From Onthophagus taurus (Eukaryota; Arthropoda; Insecta; Coleoptera; Scarabaeidae), in NCBI RefSeq assembly GCF_036711975.1, contig NC_091972.1:935001-999000 (forward strand): DNA of 64,000 nt. The letters run 5' to 3'. Both the position numbers and the translations under genes were made by a program. This document shows positions 1 through 11,848 of this stretch, one piece after another. Each line of letters begins with the position of its first letter. Position 1 is the first letter of the stretch. Below the pieces are notes generated by a model. That model had not been told where the DNA came from. It worked only from the letters and a program-made list of their open reading frames with translations, and ran no database searches.

Positions 1-384
1 ACATCGCTAACTTGATGTAACTCAACATCAGTTTATCAAGGACAGAGCAAACCGATGTACTTATTAATTTCAACAGATGATATCTCGAAGAAGAAAAAAG
101 ATATTTAAGTAATTGAAAAAGAGTTTTAAATGGGAAGGGTAATAATTTCAAAACTTCTAAAAAAAATTGTTTTTTTTAACTCCTAACCACAAATACGACC
201 AGAAACCGCATTTTGAACATATTTTGGCTAAGATATTTTGAAAACCTTACGTGATGAAGCATTTTTGAGGTTAAATTTGGATTTAGAACATGAAAAACCT
301 TCGGGATAGTATAGTCTAGTTGTTGGTTTAGAAAACATTTAAATTTTTGTCGGGCTGTGTTATTTTAGTTATTAATTATTTTAG
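1..384 (+). other. Intron or upstream sequence of the myosin gene
   Basis: I see no convincing coding exon here. The stretch ends in a T-rich tract and an AG acceptor at 383-384, which opens the first recognisable myosin exon. It is therefore most simply the 3' part of an intron whose upstream exons (motor N-terminus with the P-loop) lie outside the window. Confidence 0.6.
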
Positions 385-3300
385 ACGCCAACTTCGTCAC
401 GGTCAGGAAGGTGTAGAAATTGGTTCAGATGTTGAAATTAAGTGGACCTCCCATTTACTCGAAATCTCTACATCCGGACTTCAAAAAGCTTTAACAACTC
501 GTACAACTGATACCCATTTGGATAAAATTTATTCTCCATTAAGTATCGATCAAGCTTTGGACACTCGAGATGCTTTCGCGAAAGCGCTCTATTCCTGTCT
601 TTTTAATTGGCTAGTTCAAAGAATCAATTTAATCATTTTCAAAGAGATCAAAAGGAACGGGAAAAGTTTTGAAAATGAGGAAAAAATTTGTTTGTTGGAT
701 ATTTTTGGGTTTGAAAATTTACCAGAAAACTCTTTCGAACAGCTTTGCATCAATTTCGCCTCGGAATCTTTACAAAATTATTTTAATCGTTACGTTTTTA
801 AATTGGAACAAATGGAGTATGTTAAAGAAAAATTGAAATGGAGTAATTTAACGTATCCGGATAATTCGAACGTTTTAAATTTGCTGGGGAAAAAACCGGT
901 TGGGATTTTGCATTTATTAGATGATGAAAGCAACTTTCCAAAAGCTTCAGACTCGTCATTCTTAGAAAAGTGTCATTATAATCATGTTTTGAATGAAAAT
1001 TATTCACGACCACGTTTAAATCTCAAGGAATTTGGTATAAAACACTTTGCTGGACAAGTTTGGTATTCAACAGAAGGGTTTTTGGATAAAAATCGCGACT
1101 TTTTACGACCGGAAATAATACACTTATTAACCTCCAGTAAAGAACCGTTAATTAAAGCGATATCAACACCTTTATTGAATCAAATTCATTCGAAAACATT
1201 ACCAAAAGGGCAAAACGGAAGATTTGTAACAATTAAACCACGAACCCCAACGATTTCTGCACGGTTTAACGACAGCTTACAAAAACTTTTAGATTCGATG
1301 AGCAAAGCAAATCCTTGGTTTATTCGTTGTATTAAACCTAATAATGAAAAAATTCCATTAAAATTTGATTTAGATGTAGTTTTAGAACAATTAAAAAACA
1401 CCGGAATGGTTGAAATGATTCAAATCCGACGATTAGGTTACCCAAAAAGACTGAAATTTAGTGAATTCGTCGAAAAATACGGTTGTTTAAACCGAAAGAA
1501 AATCCCCAAACACGTTTCTTACCGCGATTTCACTTTAGTTATCCTAAAAGAAGTCTTAAGAAACGACCAATTCGATTTTAATAACGAAACGTTTAATCAA
1601 AACGAACCCAAAAATTTTCCAACCGATTCAAAATCATTTGAAAATGAAGACCTAAGCCGTTTTAAATTCCAATTAGGCGTAACTAAAGTGTTTTTGAACG
1701 AGAATTTATCAAGAAAACTCGATATGGAACTATCAAATAAATTACATCATTCAGCGATAATTATTCAAAAGAATTTCCGACGATTTTTGATCAAAAAAGA
1801 ATTCGAATCAATTAAAAAGAATGTTATTGTGATTCAAAAAATGTTTAGGGGTTATCGCGAGAAGAAGAGATTCAAGACTTTTAAAAATGGCGTTATAAAA
1901 CTTCAAGCTTTAATTCGAATGAAAATTGAAAGAAAGAAATACTTAAAAATGCTTAAAGACATTAAAGCAAAAGAAAAAATGAAAATTGCTCAAGTTTTTA
2001 ATCAAAATCGACAAACTCAACAACAACAACACTCCCAAATCAATAAAATCAATCAAAACCAATCTCATTTTACTCAAATTAATCAAAATTTACATCAAAA
2101 TCAAACCCAAATGAGTACAATGAATCAAAAAGCTTTGAATCATTTAGAAATCCCAGCTGAATTAGCTTTTATTTTTACAAAATTGGAAAATTTCACTCCT
2201 CAACATACAGAAAAGAACTTAATAAAACTTTTAGGCGGTGTAAAAGGAGGACTAAAACCTTTAAATCTTCCAAAAGATTTAGACACATTCGATTTTTCAA
2301 AATTTACTTCTGTTTATTTCAATAAAATCCGTTTTGAACCAAGGAAAGAGCCGATTCCTATCCCGTTCTTATCAAAATCTTCCTCAAAAGATCAAGATTT
2401 TCAAGACTCATTAGCGATATTTAAACTCATTTTGAGATGGATGAATGACCCCCAATTAAATGGGATAAAAGAAAAGGTTTTGGGCGATTTTATTTGTTTA
2501 AAAGGTTTAAATTCAAAAACCTTGAGGGATGAAATTTTTGTTCAGATTATAAATCAAATGAGTTCAAATGAAAAAAATGATCGCTTATGGAACTTGCTTT
2601 CGATTTGTTTGAGTTCGTTCCAACCAAGCCCAGCTTTAAATAAATACCTTTTAAAATTCATCAAAGATAACGCCCCGGAAAGCTTTAAAACACATTTAGA
2701 ACAAAAATTGTTACGATCTATTCAAAAAGCGCCTCATTCGAGACTTTTCCCACCAAGTTTATTAGAGTGGAAAGCAATTAAGCAAAAAATTCATCAAGCT
2801 TTACCATTTACAATGCCAGATAGAACTGTTTTAACAGTTTCGGTTGATTCTTGGACGAGTTGTGAAGAAATTACCCAAAATTTAAGCGATTATAATGAAT
2901 TAAAAGACGTTCAAAATCCTTTGAATGATCAAAATTTGGATGGTTGGACGGTAGTTTTGGATGATTCAGGAATCGTTACGGATGGAAATGGATTGGATTA
3001 TGTATTCGATTTAGTTTCTGAACTCGAATTATGTCCAGCTTTCCCCGTTCAAAGATCTACTTTGTTTAAAAGCGGATCAAGAAGTCGAAATGAAGTGAAA
3101 ATCGATCAATTTCAACCAGAAATTGGTCAATTTCGAAGTGAAACTGAAAAAATTGATCAATTTAAGGGAGATGTTGATGATTTCCAAGAAAATTTAGATT
3201 ATGGAGGAAAATTGAATGAGTTTCGTGCGGAACAAGGAAAAAGAATTTCTCAAATTGACCAAAATGAAGGAAGATTACTTAAAGAGAAAATGGATCGCTA

Positions 3301-4806
3301 TGAAGATAGAAAAGCTGATTTTCAAACTCGCAGGCATTCTCAAGAAAAAACAGATCATCATTTCCAAAGTAAACATCATACTCAGTACAAGCCAAAAACA
3401 TTCCAAGAGACGTTGGATTATCCTGGAATGGAACCAGAGCATTTTAATAAAATTAATAAGACTCCTGATCATTTCAGAAGATACTCTCAAGAAGAATCTA
3501 ATCACTTTCAGTATAAAAATCGTTTTCAATCTAAAGTTGATGAAATAAAAGATCAAAAAATCACTCAAGAACACAAGGAAAATGTTAACATGCAATCTAG
3601 AAAGATGGATCAATTCAAAGGCAATATGAGAAAAGTTAGTGCTTCTCATACAAGTTTCTCTCAAGAATTAGATCATGTTCCATTGGTTCGACCACAAATT
3701 CCACCTCCAGAACCCCCACTAAATTTGAAAAAGATGTCGAGTGGTTCTCGAAGAATTTCCAATCAATTCTCGAAACAAGACGTTGATTTTGATCAAGAAA
3801 CGGAAGATTACGGACGAGGATTAGATATGAGAAGTAGTTTTAAAGAAGATTTTAGAGATGATTTTAGAAACAACGAACGACAAAGTTACGGACAACCCAA
3901 CTTAGATGAAAGTTCTCAATTTCAGCCTTCATCAAATGAGATATTATCGAGAAATTCAGCTTTGAACGAACGTTATTTCGAATTAGAGAAAGTGCGCTCA
4001 AGAAGTTTAGATAATCTTTTATCTGAACCTGAACCAACAACGAATTTATCCGAGTTAGGATTGAGTCAATCAAGACTCAATGATCGTTACCACTCTGTTG
4101 AGCATCTCACGCCGCCCATAAAACCAGTTTTTACTCCAACTCAACCCAAACCTGATATGGATTTTGAGTATCCAGATGCATCAAGTGTTTCTACTTCTCA
4201 TAGAGGCGCTCATCCGCGGTACATCAAATCTCAATTTTCATCAAAAAAAGCTCCAGTTGGTTCTTATCAATCAAGTCGAGCGTACATTGAAAAGAACGAA
4301 TTTAATTCTGGCTCAATGAGTCATCTAAGAAGCTCAGCAATGAGCGATACAAGTGAAGCTCCGAGTTTGGCGAGCCACGTGAGGAGAGTGAGAGTACCAA
4401 GTCAAGCATCGGATGTTGATCAATTTTTAGATGAATTGTTTAGCCCGGTTTTAGATGGAAACTTAGATGAGTTAAGCGACGCTAGATCATTAGCTGCTAG
4501 CATTAAAGGAGGGTTTGAGAAATCTATTGAAAAACCTCCATATTATGGTGATGAACATTGGACTCAAAATGATCAAAAACTATATAAAAGTAATGAAAAA
4601 TATGATGATGTGGAAACGTTTTATACGAGAGAAAATTTGAGATATAAAAGAGGGTTTGAGAAGATTGAAATGTTTCCAGTGGAGGAAGAAATAAATAATC
4701 AAAGTTCTTTAAAGGTTAGTCATAATCAAATAAATATAAAAAAATTATAAACATATATAATTTCAGCTAAAATCTTTAAAAAGTATTCAAAAAAGAATGA
4801 GTTGAA
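385..4806 (+). CDS. Class XV-like unconventional myosin, 5'-partial (motor, IQ, MyTH4)
   Basis: This is an actin-based motor that, by family, works in filopodia or other actin-rich protrusions. The window enters the motor downstream of the P-loop. The relay-helix signature LLDIFGFE is near residue 100 of the visible part, followed by a motor C-terminal half with the FIRCIKPN actin-binding segment. Three IQ-type motifs (about nt 1740-1950, e.g. IIIQKNFRRFLIKK) would bind light chains. A MyTH4 domain follows at about nt 2400-2840, then a long low-complexity linker rich in D, F, Q and H (about nt 3050-4330). A conserved-looking acidic block lies at nt 4416-4515 (DQFLDELFSPVLDGNLDE). Nearly everything is one exon of 4.33 kb (385-4714). 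A 53-nt intron (4715-4767) gives a 13-codon last exon ending at 4806; without splicing the frame stops at 4750. The motor resembles myosin XV/Sisyphus more than VIIA. No SH3, second MyTH4 or FERM domain is seen, so either the isoform is short or later exons are missing. Confidence 0.75.
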
Positions 4807-4879
4807 ACGAATTGGTAACATCATCAAACGACTACAGAATATGGTTCAAAGAAAACCATAAACCAGACGATTATTTATT

Positions 4880-4885
4880 AATAAA
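4880..4885 (+). terminator. Poly(A) signal of the myosin gene
   Basis: AATAAA lies 74 nt after the spliced stop codon, with a second overlapping AATAAA just downstream. It supports the gene ending here. Confidence 0.5.
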
Positions 4886-4890
4886 ATAAA

Positions 4891-5259
4891 TGTGGCGAAA
4901 ATTTGAATTTATCATAATACAATATTGTAGATATCATTTAAATATTAGTAATATGAAATTCTTAACGAAAATGTTTGATATAAAATAGCGGTTTATATTT
5001 TGTTTATGTTAAGCTTGAATTGTTAATGTTTTGACTGTAAGACTTATAAAGTTTGATATTATATTATATATTTTAACATTTATAATGGTGTAATTTTTTA
5101 TTGAAATTCCTGATATACAAATATACAATGAGCTGAACATCCCCATTACAACCAACAATTTATGGATTACCTAAAATCCATAAACCAGATATTGTCAGTG
5201 TCATAATTTCTCCAACTACATACATATTTTGTGGAATCAATCAAAAGTATGAATTTATA
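4891..5259. other. AT-rich 3' flank, no gene seen
   Basis: No coding potential or recognisable repeat is visible between the myosin 3' end and the start of the composite transposon. Confidence 0.6.
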
Positions 5260-5414
5260 TACAGTGTGTCCCCGGATAGGTGAAACGACTCTTATAAAAG
5301 GTAAAATTTTTTAGATATTGTCTTTTTTTGTGGTTTAGTCCTGCTTGATTAAAGACTAATTTTGAACATATTTTCAATTTTTAAAAAAGAAATGAGCCTT
5401 GACAGTGAAAGAAA

Positions 5415-5640
5415 ACCCAGTAAACAAATTTGCGTTTCAGAAACATTTCTGATACATATTATTGAAACATGAAATGTTTCTTCGACATATTTCTGAAACA
5501 TAGTTGAAACGTGCCTGAAACTGCTAATGTCCGGCCCTTCTTATGTTTCATTGAAACGTTTCTATGGAAATGTTTCTGCAACATACAGGTGACAATTACG
5601 GTACATTTCACGAAAATGTCTCTTAGAGATATTCAGCTTT
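5415..5640. mobile_element. Truncated element with CCCAGTAAACAA end
   Basis: It begins with CCCAGTAAACAAATTTGCG and a run of GAAAC/TTTC words. The first ~200 nt match, in inverse orientation, the right end of the element at 8745-9999. No matching second end is seen nearby, so this looks like one end of a related element inserted in the left arm of the composite transposon. Confidence 0.5.
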
Positions 5641-5912
5641 AATTTTTTTCTTTCCATCTTATCTCACATCACACGAACGTAAAACTATATAACTATATAA
5701 TTTTATATGATAGCAGGAGAAAAACACATTTAGCGGGAATCGCGATCAAACCTTATAGGTTATGATTTGACCTACGGAAAACGTAATAGTATATTAAAAA
5801 ACAAGTTTCGTAAGACACGCTTGAAATGCACGAATTCAAGTTGAAAAACGAGTGGCGAAGCCACGAGTTTTTTAATGAATGAGTGCTTTTAGTCTTATGA
5901 AACGTGTTTTTT

Positions 5913-6372
5913 ATGCTATTTTTTGTAATTCGCATTTTTATCCTTCTTTTTTAAGAAAAATAAAATAAATTTTGTCAATGTAGAGAAATAGGTATGTAGC
6001 AGGTGGTAACATCGTAACACTTGAAAATAGAAATTTTATTTGACAATTAGAAACTGTCAAAACACAAAATGTATTCACCTGAAAAAAATTTTTCATATAC
6101 ACCTCCCAAAATAAGAGAAATTGCTCAATGTTCAATGTCCTCATCATTGTGGACCTTGTATTCGATGCTAAGAACGTGTTTAAACATCCATAGACAAAAA
6201 TTGTCATATTGACAACTAGAAAAATTAATGACGCAATGTCACCAACTTGAACTGGTTCCATAAAATGTTACTAAAATCTCATTACAGCATCGGATGCTGT
6301 AAAGAGTGTCATTACAGCACCCGTTAGAGTACTGTAATAGCTTTCATTACCGTCGCGAATTACAAAAAATTC
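5913..6372. repeat. Inverted-repeat-bounded segment, possible MITE
   Basis: A 16-nt word (GCGAATTACAAAAAAT) occurs at the right edge (about 6355) and as its complement at the left edge (about 5916). The interior holds an open minus-strand stretch (5938-6261) rich in hydrophobic codons, discussed under rejected items. The next segment, up to the transposase at 7074, has a mariner-like end (CAGGGTGTTCATTTCAAAAC, about 6447) without a partner, and no gene. Confidence 0.35.
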
Positions 6373-7073
6373 TTTACATAAGCCTTTTTCTTTAAATAGT
6401 GTTCACTAGCCGTATTTTCATTAACCAAATCTAGTGGTGATATACAGGGTGTTCATTTCAAAACTTTCCACCTCAATTTCTGTAAATCCGGAAGTTTAAA
6501 AAGAAAATCGCTGAAGTAGGTAAAGAATAAAACCAAGGGGGACAACTTTTTATTCAAAAATTGACTCACTCACTTCAACCCACCGCCGCCAGAAACCAAC
6601 CCCTTAAAAATCTTAAATGGAAAGGGGTGTCAAGTGATACCTCATTTTAAAGGTCTTTTAAGGTACTACATGTTAGTATTTATTTTTTTTAAATTGATCG
6701 ATTATTAAAAACTTTAATCACCTTCTTAAAAGCAAGAATAAGTAATCTTTTATTATTAATTTATAAAATTAAATTACCATGTTCGTTTTTACAACGACCA
6801 TTAACACAACGACTTTATTATTTCGGAGCAATCCGAAATCTTTGATATTTAGGTTATTTTGACAATGATACACCTACGTTGGCTAGCTTGCCTGGCGTCT
6901 GTCAGAGATATTTAGAAAAAACGATTTCTGTTTCATTTTTCTTTTCTTTTAAGTTTATTTGGTTATTACTTAAACAACTTTTAACTGCTTGAAACGTTCT
7001 ATTTTATTTTCAGTTATTTAATTATGTACAAACACTTTTTGCAGAGAAAATCAACTTAATAATTGTTCAAAGT

Positions 7074-7940
7074 GTTGTCCGTTATTAGCTAAACGTGGCA
7101 ATGGTACAACCGTTGTTCAAAACTACGGCGCACATTTTCAAAAACTTCCCTTTGAATTCCACGGCAAGCTGCAGTAATTCTCTGACGAAGTTCTTCTAAA
7201 TTTTGAGGTTGAGGGGTAAGTACAACAGACTTTAAATGACCCCATAAAAAAAAGTCTAATGGCGTCAAATCTGGTGATCTGGCTGGCCATTCTATAGGAC
7301 CTCTTCGTCCTATCCATCTGTTTGGAAACGTATTATCTAACCACTGCCGTACTAGGAGAACATAGTGAGGAGGAGCTCCGTCTTGTTGAAAATGTAATTC
7401 ATTCTCATCAAATAAGGCATTTTCTTCTCTATCCAACTCATTCTCGAGAGCTTCCGTAATTAGTGGATTGACAGTATTTTCTAACATATCCAAGTACACT
7501 TCGCCGTTTAAATTTCCATCGATAAACACTTGGTCTCCCAAAATGCCGGCCCATACATTAACTTTTTCAGGATATTGTGTATGCCCTTCTACAGTCAGTT
7601 ATGTTTATTTACAAATCCATTTAAAGAAAAAGTGCATTCATCACTAAAGCAGATATTTTTCACAAAAACGTTGTTATTATTAATAATAGTGGTCACTTCT
7701 TCACAAAACTGTATTCTCCTGTCAAAATCGTCTTCAGTTAGCTCTTGATGTATTTTCAATTTATAAGGATGGAATTTGTGAAGTTTTACAACTTTATGAA
7801 CAGAACCCAAGGATATACCAGTTGCACGAGATACCTGACGCAATGAAGTATTGGGGTTGATACCGAAATGACCCAACACTTCCAGTTGAGCGGTTTCATT
7901 CAAAACTCTCGACTCATTATGTTTTATGTTGGCAACGGTT
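7074..7940 (-). pseudogene. Broken mariner-type transposase
   Basis: This would be the DDE transposase that cuts and pastes the surrounding element. Reading on the minus strand, the N-terminal part (7595-7935) contains a helix-turn-helix-like stretch and the first catalytic aspartate in FSDECTFSLNG. The C-terminal part (7089-7580) holds VNVWAGI, the second aspartate in QQDGAPPHY and the third in SPDLTPLDFFLWG. By my count 36 residues lie between the second and third, close to the DD37D (maT) spacing. The two parts are in different frames (break near 7583-7594). Another one-base loss puts a stop just before the usual C-terminal NNGQHFEQL. The N-terminus is cut off where the inverted-repeat element at 7957 begins. 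It is non-functional. Confidence 0.8.
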
Positions 7941-7956
7941 TAAACGCTTTTTGTGG

Positions 7957-8630
7957 CAGGTAAAGTACCTTTTCTGTTTACAGTACGTGAAAGTGTTACT
8001 AAGAAGTTTTGTTCAGAATGAAAAAGCCATATGCAAATTTTCGGAATGATCGGCCTACTTTGAAAAAATCCATATCAAACAATTTTCTTTTTAACAAAGA
8101 CTGCCATGGAAAAACAAAATTGCTTTCCTGTCACTGTTAATCTGTCAAACTGTAATTTAGTAAACTTAAACAGTTTTTTAAGTACAATGTTAACATTAGA
8201 GGAAAAAGTTTACGTGATTTAGTGTTATGGAACCGGGGAAAAACCGATAAATATGATTATTGCTTTATTTAGTGAAAAATTTCCAAATACTGGTATTAAA
8301 AGAAGTATTTGTTGGCGTTTAATCAAAAGATATCTGGCAGCAGGAAGTATTCATTCTAAGAAAAAAAAATTATGATGAAACTGATTAACTGTTTTCTTTT
8401 GTGGGCGAACACACACTTAATTTTTTGTTGTTTGTTTATTTTTCCCGAATAATCTGAATCTCAAAAAAACGAATCTTAATAAAGTACTATTGACGAAAAT
8501 AATAAACAATGGGTTTTATCAAAGTAGGCCGATGATTCCGAAAATTTGCATATGGTCATAACGTTTCATTCTGAATAGAATTTCTTAGTAACATTTTACC
8601 ATACTGTAAATAGAAAAGGTACTTTACCTG
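7957..8630 (+). mobile_element. Small element with ~107-bp imperfect TIRs
   Basis: Its arms 7957-8063 and 8523-8630 are inverted copies starting CAGGTAAAGTACC. The interior carries the first quarter of another transposase at 8187-8375: a helix-turn-helix-like reading (LTLEEKVYVI, then a stop, then EKPINMIIALFSEKFPN and RLIKRYLAAGSIHSKKKK). This looks like an internally deleted derivative that kept the DNA-binding segment and lost the catalytic core. It interrupts the transposase on the opposite strand. Confidence 0.65.
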
Positions 8631-9009
8631 ACACATAAGAAGTTTTCGCTTCAGTGTCAATACACCCTTGTTTTTTAAAATTTGAAAATATGTTCAAAAT
8701 TAGTCTTTAACCAAGCAGGGCTGAACCCCAAAAGATGACAACCCAGTAAACAAGAAACCTCTGTGAAACAATTCACTTTTAATGTACAGTGAATTAAATG
8801 AAACATCTTAGAACTACGTTTCATATACGTGACAGATACGATTTTTACGAAACGTATCTAAAGATATGTATCAAATACATTTCAGTAGAAATATTTATGA
8901 AATATCATTAAAATATGTAGCAGAAACATTTCATTTGAAACATTTCGCTACAAATGTGTCTGAAACATGTCTGGAATATCTTCCGCACCGTCTGTGAACG
9001 TATGTACAA

Positions 9010-9740
9010 ACATTAATTAATGTTTGTAAACAGAACTAACCTAAGGTAACATTCCTTCACGGTTTAATTGACAGTTCAAAAGAAAACTTCACGCTATGAT
9101 TGGCATTACTAATTACTAAAGAAAACTTCACGCTATAATTAATGTTTGTAAACAGAACTAACCTTACGTAACATTCCTTCACGGTTTAATTGGCATTTCA
9201 AAAGAAAACTTCACACTATGATTGGCATTACTAATTACTAAAGAAAACTTCACGCTATAATTAATGTTTGTAAACAGAACTAACCTTACCTAACATTCCT
9301 TCACGGTGTAATTGGCATTTCAAAAGAAAACTTCACGCTATAATTGGCATTACTAATTACTAAAGAAAACTTCACGCTATAATTAATGTTTGTAAACAAA
9401 ACTAACCTTACTTAACATTCCTTCACGGTGTAATTGGCATTTCAAAAGAAAACTTCACGCTATAATTGGCATTACTAATTACTAAAGAAAACTTCACGCT
9501 ATAATTAATGTTTGTAAACAAAACTAACCTTACTTAACATTCCTTCACGGTGTAATTGGCATTTCAAAAGAAAACTTCACGCTATAATTGGCATTACTAA
9601 TTACTAAAGAAAACTTCACGCTATAATTAATGTTTGTAAACAGAACTAACCTTAAGTAACATTCCTTCACGGTTTAATTGACAGTTCAAAAGAAAACTTC
9701 ACGCTATAATTAATGTTTGTAAACAAAACTAACCTTACGT
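9010..9740. repeat. ~122-bp tandem repeat, about six copies
   Basis: Units contain TTAATGTTTGTAAACA, AACATTCCTTCACGGT and two copies of GAAAACTTCACGCTAT. Successive units differ by a few bases, and the last is shortened. The array ends against a perfect 20-nt palindrome at 9741-9760. Confidence 0.8.
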
Positions 9741-9760
9741 AACATTCCTTAAGGAATGTT
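9741..9760. repeat. Perfect 20-nt palindrome
   Basis: AACATTCCTTAAGGAATGTT, formed where the tandem-repeat word AACATTCCTT meets its own complement. It marks the junction at which the repeat array turns round. Confidence 0.85.
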
Positions 9761-10090
9761 AAAACATTTCAGAAATAATTCAAAACCGTTATTGAAACAT
9801 TTTAGTAATGTACCGTAATTGTCAACTGTATGTTGCAGAAACATTTCAATAGAAACGTTTCAATGAAACATAAAAAGGGCCGGACATTAGCAGTTTCAGA
9901 CACGTTTCACCTATGTTTCAGAAATATGTCGAAGAAACATTTCATGTTTCAATAATATGTATCAGAAATGTTTCTGAAACGCAAATTTGTTTACTGGGAA
10001 TTAGTATAGACAAAATTTTACATTTTATAAGAGTCGTTTCACCTATCCGGGGACACACTGTATATTATATTTAGCCGTTGTTTGCAGGTG

Positions 10091-10860
10091 TCCTACATAA
10101 AATGCAACATGTCAATATAAATTTACATTACAGTAAAACCTCGATGTCTTCCCCGTATCAATCCGTTATATTGATACGGGGAAGACAGTGTGCCTTATAG
10201 CTCAATAAAAATATACAATAATCTAGTGATGAATAACAAATAAAACTAGGCTAACACTAGACCTAGAAGTAGAAACATTCCGTTTAGCTGGGCGTCCCTT
10301 AAAACGCCTAAAGCTGAATGTTTCTAGTTCTAATGTTACTTCTAGTGACAGTGGATATCAGATATCACAATGTTGCATATTTTTATTGCACTAAAACTAG
10401 AACTAACACTAGACCTAGTTAAACCCAAACGTTTCTAGTTCTAGGTCTAGTGTTAGGTCTAGTTTTAGACTAGCACTATCACTAGAACTAACACCAGACC
10501 TAGAATCATTCGGGTTTAGCCGTTTTGAAAGACGTTCTAAATGAATTCTAAATTCCAATGTTTCTAGTTCTAGTTTTGCACTAGCACTAGAGCTAACACA
10601 AGACCTAGAACTAAAATCATTCGGGTTTAGCCCTCTTGAGAGACGTGTGGCTAAATCCGAATGTTTCCAGATCTATGTCTAGCGTTAGTTCCAGTTTTAT
10701 TTGTTATTCAGCATTAGATTGTGGTAAACTTTTATTGAACGAAAAATAGAACTAACACTAGAACTAGAAACATTCGGGTTTAGCTGTGCGTCTCTTAAGA
10801 CGGCCGAAAACTCAGGGTTGTCATAAGTACTATTAAGCTATGTTGCATTTTATGTGCACA
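10091..10860. repeat. CTAG-rich hairpin repeat, locus 1
   Basis: It is bounded by inverted 16-nt words ACATAAAATGCAACAT (10095-10110) and its complement (10840-10855). The interior is made of short words such as CTAGTTCTAGGTCTAGTGTT and their complements, with CCCGAATGTTTCTAG blocks, so the strand can fold on itself repeatedly. No coding potential. Confidence 0.7.
10146..10186. repeat. Perfect 17-bp stem-loop
   Basis: Arms 10146-10162 and 10170-10186 (GTCTTCCCCGTATCAAT and complement) are separated by 7 nt. The sequence just before it (CAGTAAAACCTCGA) resembles the ends of pogo/Tigger-type elements, so this may be a tiny pogo-derived relic. Confidence 0.6.
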
Positions 10861-10862
10861 GT

Positions 10863-11848
10863 AGTTTCGTAACGATGCACACAGGCGAATTTTTTAAAAA
10901 TCATGGCCAAAATTGGAAAAATTTAAGGAATAAGATTGAGAAAGATGCCTTGAAACACCTTATTTATAATTATTGTAACAATCGCCGCCAAAATAGTTTA
11001 GTTGTTAATTGATTGTTTAGTAAACAGTTACCACCTAGATAACACGTCGGTAAAAATTGTGGTTTTTAATTAATTTTTTCCTTTACACTTTTTTTTTATA
11101 TATTTCGAAAATTTATCATAGAACCTATTGCTGGTGGTAAGTCGAATTGTATAATATACAGAAAGCAACAATTCGCATATTAGTTTTTTTGTAATATTGT
11201 TTGATTACATCATATGTTTAAATTGGGAAAATAATTCATTTTACGATATTTAGATGGGCAAAAAATAAATTGTTTAACATTGTTCAAAAGTAATATTGTA
11301 TACATGTTGTAGTATAAGGCCTACTATTGTAGATTTTGCTAGAAATTCTTGCGGTATTGTGCGGTTTTACCTCAATAAATTTTTATTATAGTGAGTGTAT
11401 AAAGTTCGAAAAAAAATCATAATTCTGCTATGTGCTGTTTGTTTGGGGAGCGCATTTGCAGTTAGAAAATAAACATAAAGGAACACTTTTTCACCATTAA
11501 ATTGATAATATAGATTTTTATGGACACAAAAAAGTTTCTTACCAAAATTACAATTTATTATCTAAAACACTAATTAATTTTAGTATGAGATGTTAGCGTT
11601 CTAAAGTTAATAATTTTCTAGAAAGAAATTAAAAATTGAATTAACACACTGAGTTTTCTGTAAAATATTGAAAGTTGTTATTGTGTCAATTCAATTTATT
11701 ATTTGTAAGATTTTTTCCTTGAAAAATATTAACCATAAGTCTTATACAGGCTGGTTGGTTACTAATGGGACACAGAGCTTAATATTACGAGCTTAAATTA
11801 TTACGATTTATCCCAATTTACATTAGTCCACTTGTTAATAAGAACGAA
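10863..11848. other. AT-rich intergenic DNA, no gene seen
   Basis: No open frame with recognisable content and no clear repeat structure. Confidence 0.6.

Larger units (their letters stand above)
8745..9999. mobile_element. Element with CCCAGTAAAC ends carrying a minisatellite
   Basis: It begins CCCAGTAAACAAG (8745) and ends in the complementary GTTTACTGGG (about 9999). GAAAC/GTTTC-rich subterminal regions surround a tandem array. No transposase is seen, so it would be non-autonomous. It is inserted in the right arm of the composite mariner element. Confidence 0.55.
5262..10060. mobile_element. Composite mariner-type element with 38-bp TIRs
   Basis: The ends are identical 38-bp inverted repeats beginning CAGTGTGTCCCCGGATAGG (5262-5299 and the complement of 10023-10060). 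Each is flanked by TA (5260-5261 and 10061-10062), the usual target duplication of Tc1/mariner elements. Subterminal similarity continues inward: 5318-5414 matches the complement of 8640-8744, interrupted on the right by a nested element. Inside are a broken transposase (7074-7940, minus), a small inverted-repeat element (7957-8630) and an element carrying tandem repeats (about 8745-9999). It cannot move on its own because its transposase is disrupted. Confidence 0.8.

Noticed and set aside
5938-6261. Minus-strand open stretch of 107 codons resembling an insect odorant-receptor exon
   Set aside because: The hydrophobic pattern (LIFLVVNMTIFVYGC) is suggestive, but it is a single short stretch inside an inverted-repeat segment with no further receptor exons nearby, and I see no diagnostic motif.
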